Position numbers and translations under genes: made by a program | Shown here: piece by piece, positions 1 through 8,042 of the stretch | How positions within the stretch are numbered: position 1 is the first letter of the stretch | How the letters are laid out: every line of letters starts with the position of its first letter | IMG/VR virus record: IMGVR_UViG_3300025423_000051 | Span: 1 to 35,803 of that record | DNA length: 35,803 nt | Source of the DNA: a virus | Reading direction: 5' to 3' (one strand) | Notes under the pieces: model-generated | Database searches by the model: none | Seen by the model: the letters and a program-made list of their open reading frames with translations, nothing else | Told to the model about the DNA's origin: nothing

Positions 1-5
1 TCGTA

Positions 6-167
6 ATGCACTCATCCGGGTCAACTCATCCAAACATCCTCTTGGCAAGCGTGGGTCTATTTGTGGCCTCCCTTGTTCCAGAAGTGCCGTCATGGGCGCA
101 ATGGTTGTGTTTGATCCTATCCGCTATAGCGTCCGTATTGACCATCCTAAAGCAACTGAAGAAATGA
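6..167 (+). CDS. Small two-helix membrane protein, holin-like
   Basis: A 53-residue ORF with two hydrophobic stretches, about residues 11-24 and 31-48, separated by a short turn with prolines, and a basic C-terminus (KQLKK). This is the shape of a small holin or antiholin, but no family is recognised. Its stop overlaps the start of the lipoprotein gene as ATGA (164-167), so the two are probably translationally coupled. It heads a run of lysis genes that includes a second membrane protein of holin shape (759-1124), so a holin/antiholin pair is possible. The gene lies at the window edge and its promoter is not visible; an upstream in-frame start outside the window cannot be excluded. Confidence 0.6.
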   Translation: MHSSGSTHPNILLASVGLFVASLVPEVPSWAQWLCLILSAIASVLTILKQLKK

Positions 168-352
168 AAAAGATTGTAGAGTCAGTCCTGCCATTACTGG
201 GAGCAATCCTGGCTTGCTTGTCTGGATGCACTCATGTCAGTTCTCCCATTTCGGTAAGGCCAGCAGTGGACAACATTTCTGCCGTGCAGGGGAATCTTTC
301 GGCAATTGATGGGAAGGCAGTAGTGATTGAATCTTACCTCAAGTCCCACTAA
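164..352 (+). CDS. Small outer-membrane-type lipoprotein (candidate o-spanin)
   Basis: A 62-residue protein with a basic N-terminus (MKK), a hydrophobic stretch and a lipobox LSGC ending at Cys22, so the mature lipoprotein would have about 41 residues. I chose the ATG at 164 over the in-frame ATG at 92 because it places the signal peptide at the N-terminus and forms an ATGA overlap with the upstream gene. Small lipoproteins next to holin and endolysin genes often act as outer-membrane spanin subunits, joining an inner-membrane partner to disrupt the outer membrane. The role here is inferred from context and shape. The next gene starts inside its stop codon (TAATG). Confidence 0.65.
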   Translation: MKKIVESVLPLLGAILACLSGCTHVSSPISVRPAVDNISAVQGNLSAIDGKAVVIESYLKSH

Positions 353-783
353 TGAAAAACATCCTCCTTGCGGTCATGATCCTCACCACTCCAGTAGGGG
401 CCATAGCCTCCACCATTTCCAAGGCAGACATCATTGCCACGGTGGAGCATCAAAAGAAGCTGGCGCATCAAGCCCAGGTGGATGCCGCTGCCGCAAAACA
501 AGAGCTTCTTGTGGTGCAATCTGCCATTGATGCCCAGACTGCCAAGTTGCACGAAACGGAGACCAAGCTGGATATAGTTACCAAGGAGCGGGATTCAGCC
601 CTGCATCATCTGCATATGCTTCTGCTGATTGCCTCATCGCTTGCCGGAGGGTTTGGATTCCTACTTGCTCTTCGATTCGCTTCCATACTCCCACCCAATT
701 TGATTGCCTATGAGTTCCTCTTCGCCAGCGGCATTGGCATCGTCACCGGAGGAATCACATGGGCAATTCTCGGACATCTGTAA
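352..783 (+). CDS. Secreted coiled-coil protein with two C-terminal membrane helices
   Basis: A 143-residue protein with a signal-peptide-like N-terminus (residues 1-20), a charged Gln/Ala/Lys-rich probable coiled coil at about 25-85, and two hydrophobic helices at about 87-109 and 121-141. It lies between the lipoprotein and the holin-like gene. A periplasmic coiled coil beside a lipoprotein recalls an inner-membrane spanin, but classical i-spanins have a single N-terminal helix, so the topology is atypical. It might instead be a holin partner or a superinfection-exclusion protein. The last 25 bases overlap the next gene. Confidence 0.55.
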   Translation: MKNILLAVMILTTPVGAIASTISKADIIATVEHQKKLAHQAQVDAAAAKQELLVVQSAIDAQTAKLHETETKLDIVTKERDSALHHLHMLLLIASSLAGGFGFLLALRFASILPPNLIAYEFLFASGIGIVTGGITWAILGHL

Positions 784-1124
784 TTGCCGGGAAGCTGGAG
801 CAAAAGCCACTTGGCTCAAAGAAGGCGATCTACGCAATCTTTGCCTCTATAGCTGTGCTGCTTGTCTTTATTGGTTCTGCACTCCTAATCCTGACACACG
901 CAGAGGTGGCAAAAGATATTGTTGAGCTTGCGAACCTAGTGGTTCTGTTCTTCGGAGCAATGGTGACCACGCTCATCACGGGACAAGCTGCGATGGATTG
1001 GAAAGCAATCTCCGCACTTCAGCACATTGATCAGGACGAGAAGATTGAGTCCAATCAAGTTCTACCGGAGGAAGTGAACGAGCGTGTGGTGAAGCCTCGA
1101 TACTTTGATTCCAATGACCGATAG
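759..1124 (+). CDS. Holin-like two-helix membrane protein
   Basis: A 121-residue protein with hydrophobic helices at about residues 23-46 and 57-74, followed by a soluble charged tail of about 45 residues. A GGAGG precedes the ATG by about 6 bases. It directly precedes and overlaps the muramidase gene, which is the usual place for a holin that forms the inner-membrane hole releasing endolysin. No holin family signature is recognised, so the assignment rests on size, topology and position. The small protein at 6-167 is the alternative holin candidate. Confidence 0.6.
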   Translation: MGNSRTSVIAGKLEQKPLGSKKAIYAIFASIAVLLVFIGSALLILTHAEVAKDIVELANLVVLFFGAMVTTLITGQAAMDWKAISALQHIDQDEKIESNQVLPEEVNERVVKPRYFDSNDR

Positions 1125-1545
1125 GTTCAAGAACGAGATCATACCCTGGATATTCAAGTGGGAGGGAACCACGTTTGAGAATGACCCGGATGACCCAGGA
1201 GGGGCTACCAAGTTTGGAATAGATCAACGCTCTCACCCTCACGTTGACATCAAGAACCTGACTGCCGATCAAGCTGCCGGAACCTACTGGACTGAATACT
1301 GCAATCTACATTGCAACGAGTACGCACCGCAGTTTGATTGGGTGTATTTCAACTGCTGCGTGAACTGTGGCGTTGGTCGTGCAACCAAGATAAAATCTAG
1401 GTCTGGAGTTGATGCTTCTAAATTTTTGGATATTCAAGAAGAGTTTTACAGAGCATTGGCAGAATCTAGACCATCATCAAAAAAATATTTAAAAGGATGG
1501 TTGGCTCGCACTGAAGACTTGAGGGAGGTAGCTGGATTGGCATAG
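1114..1545 (+). CDS. Endolysin, GH108-type N-acetylmuramidase
   Basis: A 143-residue lysozyme-like enzyme that would cleave peptidoglycan glycan strands at lysis. The N-terminal signature KWEG, then DPDDPGGATKFGI (residues 24-36), fits glycoside hydrolase family 108, with Glu17 the expected catalytic acid. The end (KGWLAR) resembles the C-terminal part of this family, so the protein appears complete though short. The ATG at 1114 is chosen; the TTG at 1105 is a less likely start. It overlaps the holin-like gene by 11 bases. No signal peptide is visible, consistent with holin-dependent release. From about base 1385 the coding DNA becomes markedly AT-rich compared with the first half, suggesting the C-terminal half came from another source. 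Confidence 0.85.
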   Translation: MTDRFKNEIIPWIFKWEGTTFENDPDDPGGATKFGIDQRSHPHVDIKNLTADQAAGTYWTEYCNLHCNEYAPQFDWVYFNCCVNCGVGRATKIKSRSGVDASKFLDIQEEFYRALAESRPSSKKYLKGWLARTEDLREVAGLA

Positions 1546-1676
1546 CTCTCCGCAGGAGGCAATAGGGGATACATAAGGGGATTCTGCCAAACCCATGTCA
1601 AGCCTAAATCAAGGGTATGGAAATATTTTTATTTTTTCTTGCAACCCAATAATCCCCATTCCATTCTCACCCCGCC

Positions 1677-1901
1677 ATGACAACCAAATCCAAATCCCCT
1701 AAAACGAACGTGCCGTTGAGTGCCAACGGAAGATTGATTGCCCTCAAGAATCGTGTTGATGCGATTTCTCATGAAGTGACTGATCATCATTGGGAATACA
1801 AGGCACTCAATGAGCGAGTGACGATTGTTGCATCCATTGCTTGCTCTGCCCTCCTTGTTGCAGTGGTTGAGGGATACATCATTGTTACTCGACTTTACTA
1901 A
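1677..1901 (+). CDS. Small C-tail-anchored membrane protein
   Basis: A 74-residue protein with a basic, Thr/Lys/Ser-rich N-terminus, an amphipathic middle and one hydrophobic segment at about residues 49-71. Function is not recognised. It follows a gap of about 130 bases after the endolysin; that gap contains two AGGGGAT direct repeats and a T-rich run but no convincing promoter. Its stop overlaps the next start (TAATG). It may belong to the lysis or host-envelope group. Confidence 0.6.
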   Translation: MTTKSKSPKTNVPLSANGRLIALKNRVDAISHEVTDHHWEYKALNERVTIVASIACSALLVAVVEGYIIVTRLY

Positions 1902-2041
1902 TGACTGCCGCATCAGCACCTTTAAGCCCGGAGGAAAAGGTGGAGATCCTGCTTGAGACTCTTGAGCATCTCCGCAACACCTTGGATGAAGCAATTTCCT
2001 ATATCGACGATTCCACAGTGGAAGTTGACGATAGAGGATAA
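1901..2041 (+). CDS. Small acidic protein, unknown
   Basis: A 46-residue acidic, probably helical protein starting at the ATG that overlaps the upstream stop. It has no membrane segment or recognised motif. Support comes from the TAATG overlap and its position in a continuous run of coding genes. A 19-base A-rich spacer separates it from the next gene. Confidence 0.5.
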   Translation: MTAASAPLSPEEKVEILLETLEHLRNTLDEAISYIDDSTVEVDDRG

Positions 2042-2060
2042 ACAAAAAACACAAACAACA

Positions 2061-2255
2061 ATGGAAAAGAAAACACCCTGTAAGAAACCCTGCAAGAAAG
2101 AGGATAACGATCACACGTTTCGTATCGTGTGGGATCATGAAATTAGTGAGAAAATCTTTCAGCTTGAGGCCAAGATTCTCTCTGCCACAATCATAGTTCT
2201 GGTCAATATCCTTCTGGGTATCGGAACGATCACCGCTATTCTGTTCAAGAAATGA
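2061..2255 (+). CDS. Small membrane protein with Cys/Lys-rich N-terminus
   Basis: A 64-residue protein. The N-terminus carries two CKKP/CKKE-type motifs, then a charged region, and a single hydrophobic helix occupies about residues 39-62, giving a tail-anchored arrangement. The ATG at 2061 follows an A-rich leader and is preferred over upstream in-frame non-ATG starts that would overlap the previous gene. It overlaps the ERF gene by four bases (ATGA). Function unknown. Confidence 0.55.
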   Translation: MEKKTPCKKPCKKEDNDHTFRIVWDHEISEKIFQLEAKILSATIIVLVNILLGIGTITAILFKK

Positions 2256-3049
2256 GCGAACCAACCATCCAAGCCCAGTATGCGGCGGCACTTGTTGCCG
2301 CTATTGGTGAGCTTTCCAATGTGGCTAAAACGGCATCCAATCCGTACTTTAAAAGCAAGTACGCTCCATTGGACGCAATCGTGGACGCAACTCGTCCGGT
2401 GCTGGCAAAGCATGGTTTGGCAATCCAGCAGACCCCGGTGTATAGGGATGGTCTTGCAGGAGTGGTGACGATCATCACTCATAAGGCCGGACACTTGGAG
2501 GATTCAGAGCTTCTGCTTCCCCTTAAGGATCAGTCTCCTCAAGGAGTGGGTAGTGCCATCACCTACGCTCGACGCTATGCCCTTGCAGCAGTGTTGGGTC
2601 TAGCCACGGAGGATGACGATGACGGGAATGCTGGTTCCGGTCTTGGAAAGCAGGAGGCCAAGCGCATCGCCATTCAGAACAACATTCAATCTAGCGAACC
2701 AGATCGTCCGGCAATTGCAAAGGTGATGGACAAGAAGCAGGAATCTCCTCGTCCTGCACAGGCAGCGTCCTCTACCTGGCGCAACGTGGAGATCACGGAT
2801 GTGAGGGTGGCAGCAAAGTCCAAGGATGGAGCCGCAAAGAAGTGGGTGCTTTACTCTGTTCAGTTTGACGGGAAAGCGGAAGCCCTCACCTTTGACGAGA
2901 AACTCTTCACGCTGGCCCAAGAGCTTTCTCTTGGTAAGGTGGATGCAGGGGTTGCTCCGGGCAAGAAAGACCCTTCCAAGTGGGAACTGGTTAGCTTGGC
3001 TCCCACCACGGGGGCATCAGCAAACATAACCTCCGATGAAAAAGCGTAA
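2252..3049 (+). CDS. erf: ERF-family single-strand DNA annealing protein
   Basis: A 265-residue recombinase of the ERF (essential recombination function) family, which anneals complementary single strands during phage recombination and genome circularisation. Family features: NPYFKSKYAPLDAI (residues 30-43), AKHGLAIQQ (52-60), and the characteristic GSAITYARRYALAAVLGL (100-117) followed by an acidic DDDDG. After a linker rich in Lys, Gln and Pro, residues about 175-255 form a second region with alternating hydrophobic and charged residues that could be an OB-like or other small beta domain; this is inference. The likely nuclease partner is the RecB/Cas4-like exonuclease at 12686-13375, unusually far away. 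The start overlaps the upstream stop, and the end overlaps the phosphoesterase gene by 14 bases. Confidence 0.88.
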   Translation: MSEPTIQAQYAAALVAAIGELSNVAKTASNPYFKSKYAPLDAIVDATRPVLAKHGLAIQQTPVYRDGLAGVVTIITHKAGHLEDSELLLPLKDQSPQGVGSAITYARRYALAAVLGLATEDDDDGNAGSGLGKQEAKRIAIQNNIQSSEPDRPAIAKVMDKKQESPRPAQAASSTWRNVEITDVRVAAKSKDGAAKKWVLYSVQFDGKAEALTFDEKLFTLAQELSLGKVDAGVAPGKKDPSKWELVSLAPTTGASANITSDEKA

Positions 3050-3815
3050 GTCTGGGACAAGGGGGGTGGCGAAAGCCGCCCCTCATATCGGAACCAAATA
3101 TGAGAAATTTCTGGCAGTTTCTTGTTCGCACGGAAAATATGCCGATCCGACTGCGATTGAAGCAGTCCTCGGTTTCCGTGATAGGTGGTCACCATCAATC
3201 TGTGTCCATCTGGGGGACTGGTGTGATACTACTGCCTTTCGCTCAGGTGCGGCTGGTACGGCGGATGAATCGGAGCCAGTTGCCCCAGACATTGATGGCG
3301 GCATTGCATTCCTGCAAAAATTACGGCCAACTCATGTGCTGGATGGAAACCATGAAGACAGAATACCCCGACTGCTCAATTCAAATAACGCACTTGTCGC
3401 ATACGCAGCGCATCAAGCCATCAACTTCATTGACGAGGCTTTCGTCAAGATTGGTTGCAGAAGGATTCCGTATGCTGGAGTTTATCAAAGGTATGTGGTT
3501 GGTGATGTGACCTTCACACATGGTACGATCTATAACGAAAATTCTGCAAGGGATATGGCAGAAATGTATGGAGGTAAGGTCGTGTTTGGGCACACGCATC
3601 GTAGCTCTATGGGGGAAGGACGCACTCTCAAGGAAAGCACCGGATACTGCGTCGGTACGCTTACTCGCAGAGGTGAGATGGATTATGCAAAAGCACGGAG
3701 AGCAACCCTCGGATGGAGACAGGGATTAGCCTTTGGGGAGATCGGGCCAAAGGATAGTGCCGTGTGGTTGTGTGCTAGGGGAGAGTTTGAAAAGGAATGG
3801 AGGATGCCGCTATGA
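3036..3815 (+). CDS. Calcineurin-like metallophosphoesterase
   Basis: A 259-residue protein with the ordered metal-binding motifs of the calcineurin-like phosphoesterase fold: SCSHG at residues 29-33, LGDW at 59-62, DGNHED at 103-108, a histidine in FTHG (His161), and GHTHR at 184-188. These enzymes hydrolyse phosphodiesters or phosphomonoesters using two metal ions; the substrate here is unknown. The first motif is normally Asp-x-His, but this protein has Cys30-x-His32, so one metal ligand is altered. It lies next to the ERF gene, so a role in DNA end processing, as for phage exonuclease subunits, is possible but unproven. Confidence 0.82.
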   Translation: MKKRKSGTRGVAKAAPHIGTKYEKFLAVSCSHGKYADPTAIEAVLGFRDRWSPSICVHLGDWCDTTAFRSGAAGTADESEPVAPDIDGGIAFLQKLRPTHVLDGNHEDRIPRLLNSNNALVAYAAHQAINFIDEAFVKIGCRRIPYAGVYQRYVVGDVTFTHGTIYNENSARDMAEMYGGKVVFGHTHRSSMGEGRTLKESTGYCVGTLTRRGEMDYAKARRATLGWRQGLAFGEIGPKDSAVWLCARGEFEKEWRMPL

Positions 3816-4048
3816 AAGGCAATGATTGGTCTGAACTGATCGTTCAGCTTCAAAAGAAAGAGGAGGAACTCCCAGAAGAAGGATTCTTTACCAGATCTCA
3901 GTACGAGAAGAAATGGAATGTTAAAAGATGCGAAACTCAATCAAGGCTCAACAGGTTTCTTGAGGCTGGGCTTGCAGAAACAAAAAAGTTTCGGATTCAA
4001 ACCGGAACCAGAGGACTTTACCCAACCCTACATTATCGAATCAAATGA
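3812..4048 (+). CDS. Small basic protein, possible winged-helix DNA-binding
   Basis: A 78-residue protein. I chose the ATG at 3812 because it overlaps the upstream stop as ATGA and has a GGAGG about 8 bases upstream; an in-frame ATG at 3797 would add five residues. The arrangement of a helix, a second helix with SQYEKKWNVKRCETQSRL, then GLAETKKFRI and a basic tail resembles a compact winged helix, but this is only a pattern impression. It might be a phage transcriptional regulator. Confidence 0.5.
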   Translation: MKGNDWSELIVQLQKKEEELPEEGFFTRSQYEKKWNVKRCETQSRLNRFLEAGLAETKKFRIQTGTRGLYPTLHYRIK

Positions 4049-4254
4049 AAAAACAAAATTCAGACTCACACATTGTAGAAGAGTATGTTGATTTGGCTGG
4101 CCCTTACAATCCTGCCGTGGAAAACCACATGGTTTGGCTTGAGACTGTGGTGAATGACATGAAGCGGGGGAATATCCCCTACCAAGTGATCACCAAGGAC
4201 AATGGGTACTTCGTTCAACGCACAGGGATGATCTTGCCTAAATCCAAGAAATGA
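4045..4254 (+). CDS. Hypothetical small protein
   Basis: A 69-residue soluble protein of mixed charge with no recognised motif. It starts in an ATGA overlap with the upstream gene and ends in an ATGA overlap with the 27-residue ORF at 4251. Translational coupling on both sides supports it being real. Confidence 0.55.
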   Translation: MKKQNSDSHIVEEYVDLAGPYNPAVENHMVWLETVVNDMKRGNIPYQVITKDNGYFVQRTGMILPKSKK

Positions 4255-4334
4255 ACCCCGGACTCAATGAACTGATTGTCATTGCTTGCGTGGCTGGAGC
4301 CATAGCAATCATGATCAACTTCCCCCAACGATGA
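4251..4334 (+). CDS. 27-residue membrane microprotein
   Basis: A tiny ORF almost wholly made of one hydrophobic helix (about residues 8-23) with a short polar tail ending PQR. Both ends are ATGA overlaps with neighbouring genes, the pattern used throughout this window, which supports translation. Such small phage membrane peptides may modulate lysis or host membrane proteins; no function is assigned. Confidence 0.45.
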   Translation: MNPGLNELIVIACVAGAIAIMINFPQR

Positions 4335-4639
4335 AGTTCAAATCACTTGGACAGCTAGAGATTAATGGTGATAAATGGAAGGTAGGTTATGGACATCCAG
4401 GCTTCACCAATGGAAAAATCAATGATGGGATATGTGATTACGAAAGAAGGCGTATCGTCATCCATCGTGGATGCACTCGCAGTCTCTTGTCTGTGCTGGC
4501 ACATGAAACAATCCATGCTTCAATGCCATTTGTTTCAGAAGAGTATGTTGATACCACAGGTGAGCTTATCTCTCAAATTCACGATATCTTTTCCAAAGAG
4601 CAGTCTGCCGGACATGGGGGAGGAGGTTCCTTGGTATGA
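4331..4639 (+). CDS. Mini zincin-like protein with HExxH motif
   Basis: A 102-residue protein with HETIH at residues 58-62 in the context SVLAHETIHA, the zinc-binding and catalytic motif of metallopeptidases. A glutamate in VSEEYVD (Glu70/71), a few residues downstream, is a plausible third ligand, as in small phage and SprT-like zincins. The start at 4331 overlaps the upstream microprotein stop. The N-terminal half has beta-rich character. Either a small metalloprotease or a non-catalytic zinc protein; the substrate is unknown. Confidence 0.6.
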   Translation: MKFKSLGQLEINGDKWKVGYGHPGFTNGKINDGICDYERRRIVIHRGCTRSLLSVLAHETIHASMPFVSEEYVDTTGELISQIHDIFSKEQSAGHGGGGSLV

Positions 4640-4863
4640 AGATGAAGAAGATGAATAGCGTGGACTTCTTTGAAGAGTGGTTCAACACCATTGGGGTGAG
4701 AACCTATAGCCGCAACCACGGGAATGCTGACGGGCATCGTGACTACTTGAGCATGGCATTCCTTGCTGGGTGGTATGCCCATGATCGAAATGAAGACACA
4801 ATCAAGGAGCTTCGGGAAGAGAACCGGAGACTTAAAGACGAAATCAACTGCCGACTAACATGA
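4636..4863 (+). CDS. Hypothetical small protein with C-terminal helix
   Basis: A 75-residue protein with an aromatic-rich N-terminal half and a highly charged helical C-terminus (IKELREENRRLKDEI) that probably forms a coiled coil. A GGAGG lies nine bases before the start. Overlaps at both ends (ATGA) place it in the same transcript as its neighbours. Function not recognised. Confidence 0.55.
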   Translation: MKMKKMNSVDFFEEWFNTIGVRTYSRNHGNADGHRDYLSMAFLAGWYAHDRNEDTIKELREENRRLKDEINCRLT

Positions 4864-5522
4864 GCCTACTTCAAATATCCAGAAATGACCAAGTGCCTCC
4901 CGGCAATTACCGCTTCACAGTACCGGAGACGGGCTACCATATCGGGGGACTCTTCACCATCAATGAGCTTTATGAAAAGGTGGAACGACACTATAAGGAC
5001 AACAACATCACTCTTCCCGATAACTGGAGGGAGTTGGTTATGGATCAGCTTTGCCGCCAGCTTCCAGAGGGATGGTGCTATTATTCTGATGGCAAACAAT
5101 ATGAGGGCAACGATTCAATTCTCTCCTTTGACAACATCTTGAAGGGGGTAAAGAGTTTGGCAGCAATTGCCAAATCTGCCGCCACCGGAGAGGAAGTGTT
5201 TGTGGATGAGTCAGAAGCAGAAGAGAGGGCCAAGATTTGCTCTCGTTGTTATTACAATCAAAAGTCCCAATTTTGCATGGGTTGTGGAGGAGCTAGGGTG
5301 ATATTAGATATGGTGGGAGAGATCCGTGGACAGAGAAAAACATCCCTTGATTATGCCCTACAGAACTGTGGGATATGTGGTTGCAGGAATGATGCCATCG
5401 TTCATGTCAAGAAAAACCTCTTGCTATCCGGTGAGAAATTAGAGACAACTAACAAGCGTCCCGATTGGTGTTGGATGAGAAATGATGACCTATCGGAAGC
5501 TGCCTCTAAACTCCATATATGA
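4860..5522 (+). CDS. Cysteine-rich zinc-finger protein upstream of portal
   Basis: A 220-residue protein. The N-terminal 100 residues have no recognised motif. From about residue 127 it has a cysteine cluster, CSRCYYNQKSQFCMGCGG, followed by CGICGC and further cysteines, suggesting one or two zinc-binding modules. It ends in an ATGA overlap with the portal gene. Such cysteine-cluster proteins occur next to portals in some phages, but their function is not known to me. Confidence 0.55.
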   Translation: MSLLQISRNDQVPPGNYRFTVPETGYHIGGLFTINELYEKVERHYKDNNITLPDNWRELVMDQLCRQLPEGWCYYSDGKQYEGNDSILSFDNILKGVKSLAAIAKSAATGEEVFVDESEAEERAKICSRCYYNQKSQFCMGCGGARVILDMVGEIRGQRKTSLDYALQNCGICGCRNDAIVHVKKNLLLSGEKLETTNKRPDWCWMRNDDLSEAASKLHI

Positions 5523-7750
5523 ACACAAACCAACCCTACGGACTTCTTGATCTGGACGTGGACGAAAGTCCAGAGGTTCCTAAAACTAGGATTAAGAGTG
5601 CTTCCAATGCTAGGGCCATGTTGTTCATGCTGATTGACGATGATCAGATTGCCTCTTATCGACGTTCCCAAGTGCAGGGGCAGATTGATGGAAACGCTCC
5701 ATTCAATGATACCCAACTCAAGGAGATGGGTCAGGGGGATCGTATCAATGTGAACTGGGGTCATGCTGAAGCCAAGGTTGAGGCAGCGGTTATTCCTTAT
5801 TTTGACATCCTCACTTCCGTGGGAAACTACGCCACGATCCGCACCAAGTACGGCAAAGATATGGGGAAGAGGGAGGAATGGAGCCGGATTATCTCCGACG
5901 AGTTCCACACCTTGTTGGATAAAACCAACCCCAAGTTTATCCAAGAGCATCAGGTTTGCCACAAGCAGTTGGTGATTCATGGTCAGGCTTGTATGTTCTG
6001 GCCCGATGCTATGGACTTCAGGGCAAAGGCCGTGGAGCCTTGGCAGTTGATCGTGCCAAAGGGCGCATCAGTTGATTGGCAGAACTGGGAGTTTTGCTAT
6101 GTGCTTGACGAGATGTATACGGAAGAACTCTACCGCTACATTGATGATGCAGAGGCAGCAGAGCGGGGTGGCTGGGATGTGGAGGAGTGCAAGGAGGCCA
6201 TCATGCAAGCCCGGATTGACGAGCAGGATCAACGTCGCCCCTGGGAGTGGTATCAGAAAGAATTCAAAAACAACTCCCTCTACTACTCTTATGCCAAGAG
6301 CAAGATCATCAAGGTGGCCCATATGTATGTGAAGGAATACGATGGTCGTATCTCCCACTATGTATTTGATCGTTTGAATTCCACGGAGTGGTTGTGTGCC
6401 CGTGAGTCCTGCTACAAGTCGTTCTCCAATGCCTTCACGGTGTTTCTGAATGGAGTGGGCAATGGATTTTACCACGGGGTGAGAGGGCTTGGTCAGAAGG
6501 TATTCAAGTATGCTCAAGCGATGGATCGCATCAACAATGCTCTCCTTGAGGGAGTGATTGTTGATTCAGCGGTGATGATTCAACCGCAGTCTGCCAAGGA
6601 TGCTGAATCCCTCAAGACAGTCCAGATCGGGCCTTATCGAATCCTTCCCCCTGGCATGAACTTTGTCCAAGTGGGCACAACCTCCAAGTTGAATGGGGCC
6701 ATGCAAGTTGCCCAGATGTTCCAAGGACAGGAGTCAGATGACATTGGGTCATTCATGCCTTCCGTTGCTGGTGGGCGAAAGAAGGGAAATAAGGAAGTTG
6801 AGGCAGAGATTGGCGAGAAGTCCCGACTCACCAACACCCGTGCAGAGATTTATCTTCAAGCTCTGGATGTGCATTACCGGGAGGTTTACAAGAGGGCTAC
6901 CAACTTCAACGTGTTGGTGGAAGATCATGGAGGGGCACAAATCATTGAGTTCCAGAATAACTGTATTGCCAGAGGAGTTCCTAAAGCTGCCATGCTGGAC
7001 ATTGATTCAGTTAAGGCCACTCGATCCATTGGTCAGGGATCTTCTGCCGCTCGTATGACGGCAATGAAGATGATCCAAGAATATCTTCCACAACTACCGG
7101 AATCCAATCGCAAGAGGGTCATCAACGCCAACATTGCCGCTATTGCCGGACAAAATGGAGTGGATACTTTCGGTATTCCAGAAGAGGAGAAGCCAGATGG
7201 TCAGGCACTATCGGTGGCAAGCCTTGAGAACAATGCGTTCGTCACCGGAGGCCAAGTGCTGATTGATCCCGATCAGAATCACTTCATTCACCTTTCAGTG
7301 CATCTCCAGTTCGCAGGAGGGATCGTGGAGCAAGTCCAGCAGAAACAGCAAGATCCTCGTCAGGCATTCCAGACGATGCAAGCAGCTATTCCTCACATCC
7401 TCACCCACCTCAAATTCCTTGAGGAAGATCCTACCCGCAAGGAGCAGTTTGAGAATCTCAATCAGCAGACGAGTGAGTTGATGAAGATTGCCGATCAGTT
7501 GGGCAAGCTGTCAGAGCAGATCAACGAGCAGGAGCAAGCCCAGGCACAACAGGGACAAGGGCAACCTGACCCAAAGATGGCAGTGGCACAGAACAAGATC
7601 ATGCTAGATCGAGCCAAGTTTGCTTCAGATTCCCAAATTAAGGCCGCAAAAGCTCAACACCAGATGATGCTAAAAGACAAACAAGTGGCTCAAAAGCTCA
7701 TGGTTGAAAAAGTAAAATTGGCTTCTAAATACAGTTCAATAGCACCATAA
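5519..7750 (+). CDS. Portal (head-tail connector) protein
   Basis: A 743-residue protein, close in length to P22-like podovirus portals. The portal is the dodecameric ring at one head vertex through which DNA is packaged and ejected. Supporting features are the size, an N-terminal region rich in acidic and Asn/Gln residues, a central mixed alpha/beta region, and a C-terminal stretch of about 130 residues rich in Gln, Ala and Lys that is likely helical, like a portal barrel or coiled coil. It precedes the scaffold-like and terminase genes. No single diagnostic motif is visible, so the call rests on overall similarity and position. A promoter follows directly at 7760. Confidence 0.75.
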   Translation: MNTNQPYGLLDLDVDESPEVPKTRIKSASNARAMLFMLIDDDQIASYRRSQVQGQIDGNAPFNDTQLKEMGQGDRINVNWGHAEAKVEAAVIPYFDILTSVGNYATIRTKYGKDMGKREEWSRIISDEFHTLLDKTNPKFIQEHQVCHKQLVIHGQACMFWPDAMDFRAKAVEPWQLIVPKGASVDWQNWEFCYVLDEMYTEELYRYIDDAEAAERGGWDVEECKEAIMQARIDEQDQRRPWEWYQKEFKNNSLYYSYAKSKIIKVAHMYVKEYDGRISHYVFDRLNSTEWLCARESCYKSFSNAFTVFLNGVGNGFYHGVRGLGQKVFKYAQAMDRINNALLEGVIVDSAVMIQPQSAKDAESLKTVQIGPYRILPPGMNFVQVGTTSKLNGAMQVAQMFQGQESDDIGSFMPSVAGGRKKGNKEVEAEIGEKSRLTNTRAEIYLQALDVHYREVYKRATNFNVLVEDHGGAQIIEFQNNCIARGVPKAAMLDIDSVKATRSIGQGSSAARMTAMKMIQEYLPQLPESNRKRVINANIAAIAGQNGVDTFGIPEEEKPDGQALSVASLENNAFVTGGQVLIDPDQNHFIHLSVHLQFAGGIVEQVQQKQQDPRQAFQTMQAAIPHILTHLKFLEEDPTRKEQFENLNQQTSELMKIADQLGKLSEQINEQEQAQAQQGQGQPDPKMAVAQNKIMLDRAKFASDSQIKAAKAQHQMMLKDKQVAQKLMVEKVKLASKYSSIAP

Positions 7751-7759
7751 AAGAATTGC

Positions 7760-7787
7760 TTGACGAATTTAATCGCAGGGGCATAAT
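7760..7787 (+). promoter_or_regulatory. Sigma70-type promoter candidate
   Basis: TTGACG at 7760-7765 and CATAAT at 7782-7787 with a 16-base spacer each match the bacterial consensus at five of six positions. They lie in the longest gap of this region, just after the portal stop and about 30 bases before the DUF3310 gene. Transcription would start near 7794 and could drive the ATP-grasp, scaffold and terminase genes. Confidence 0.55.
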
Positions 7788-7817
7788 CGCCAACAACTAA
7801 ACCAACCCCACAACACA

Positions 7818-8042
7818 ATGCAAAACCCGACTGATGGGCCTAATGACCCCATCAATCCAAGTCACTACAAAAGCGCATACCCAGTTGAGGTAATTACCTT
7901 CACTGAATGTATGAATTTCAATCGCGGTAATGCGGTAAAGTATATCGCAAGAGCCGGGATCAAGGCCAAGGAAACTGAAGTGGAAGATTTAAAGAAAGCT
8001 ATCTGGTATCTGAACAGGGAGCTTCAACGCCTCACTAAATGA
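7818..8042 (+). CDS. DUF3310 family protein
   Basis: A 74-residue protein that closely follows the DUF3310 pattern: NPSHYKS near the N-terminus, PVEVITFTECMNFNRGNAV, KYIARAG and EDLKKAIWYL. DUF3310 occurs widely in phages and forms part of the phage T7 gp1.7 nucleotide kinase; on its own its function is uncertain but may involve nucleotides. It is the first gene after the likely promoter and overlaps the next start. Confidence 0.85.
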   Translation: MQNPTDGPNDPINPSHYKSAYPVEVITFTECMNFNRGNAVKYIARAGIKAKETEVEDLKKAIWYLNRELQRLTK

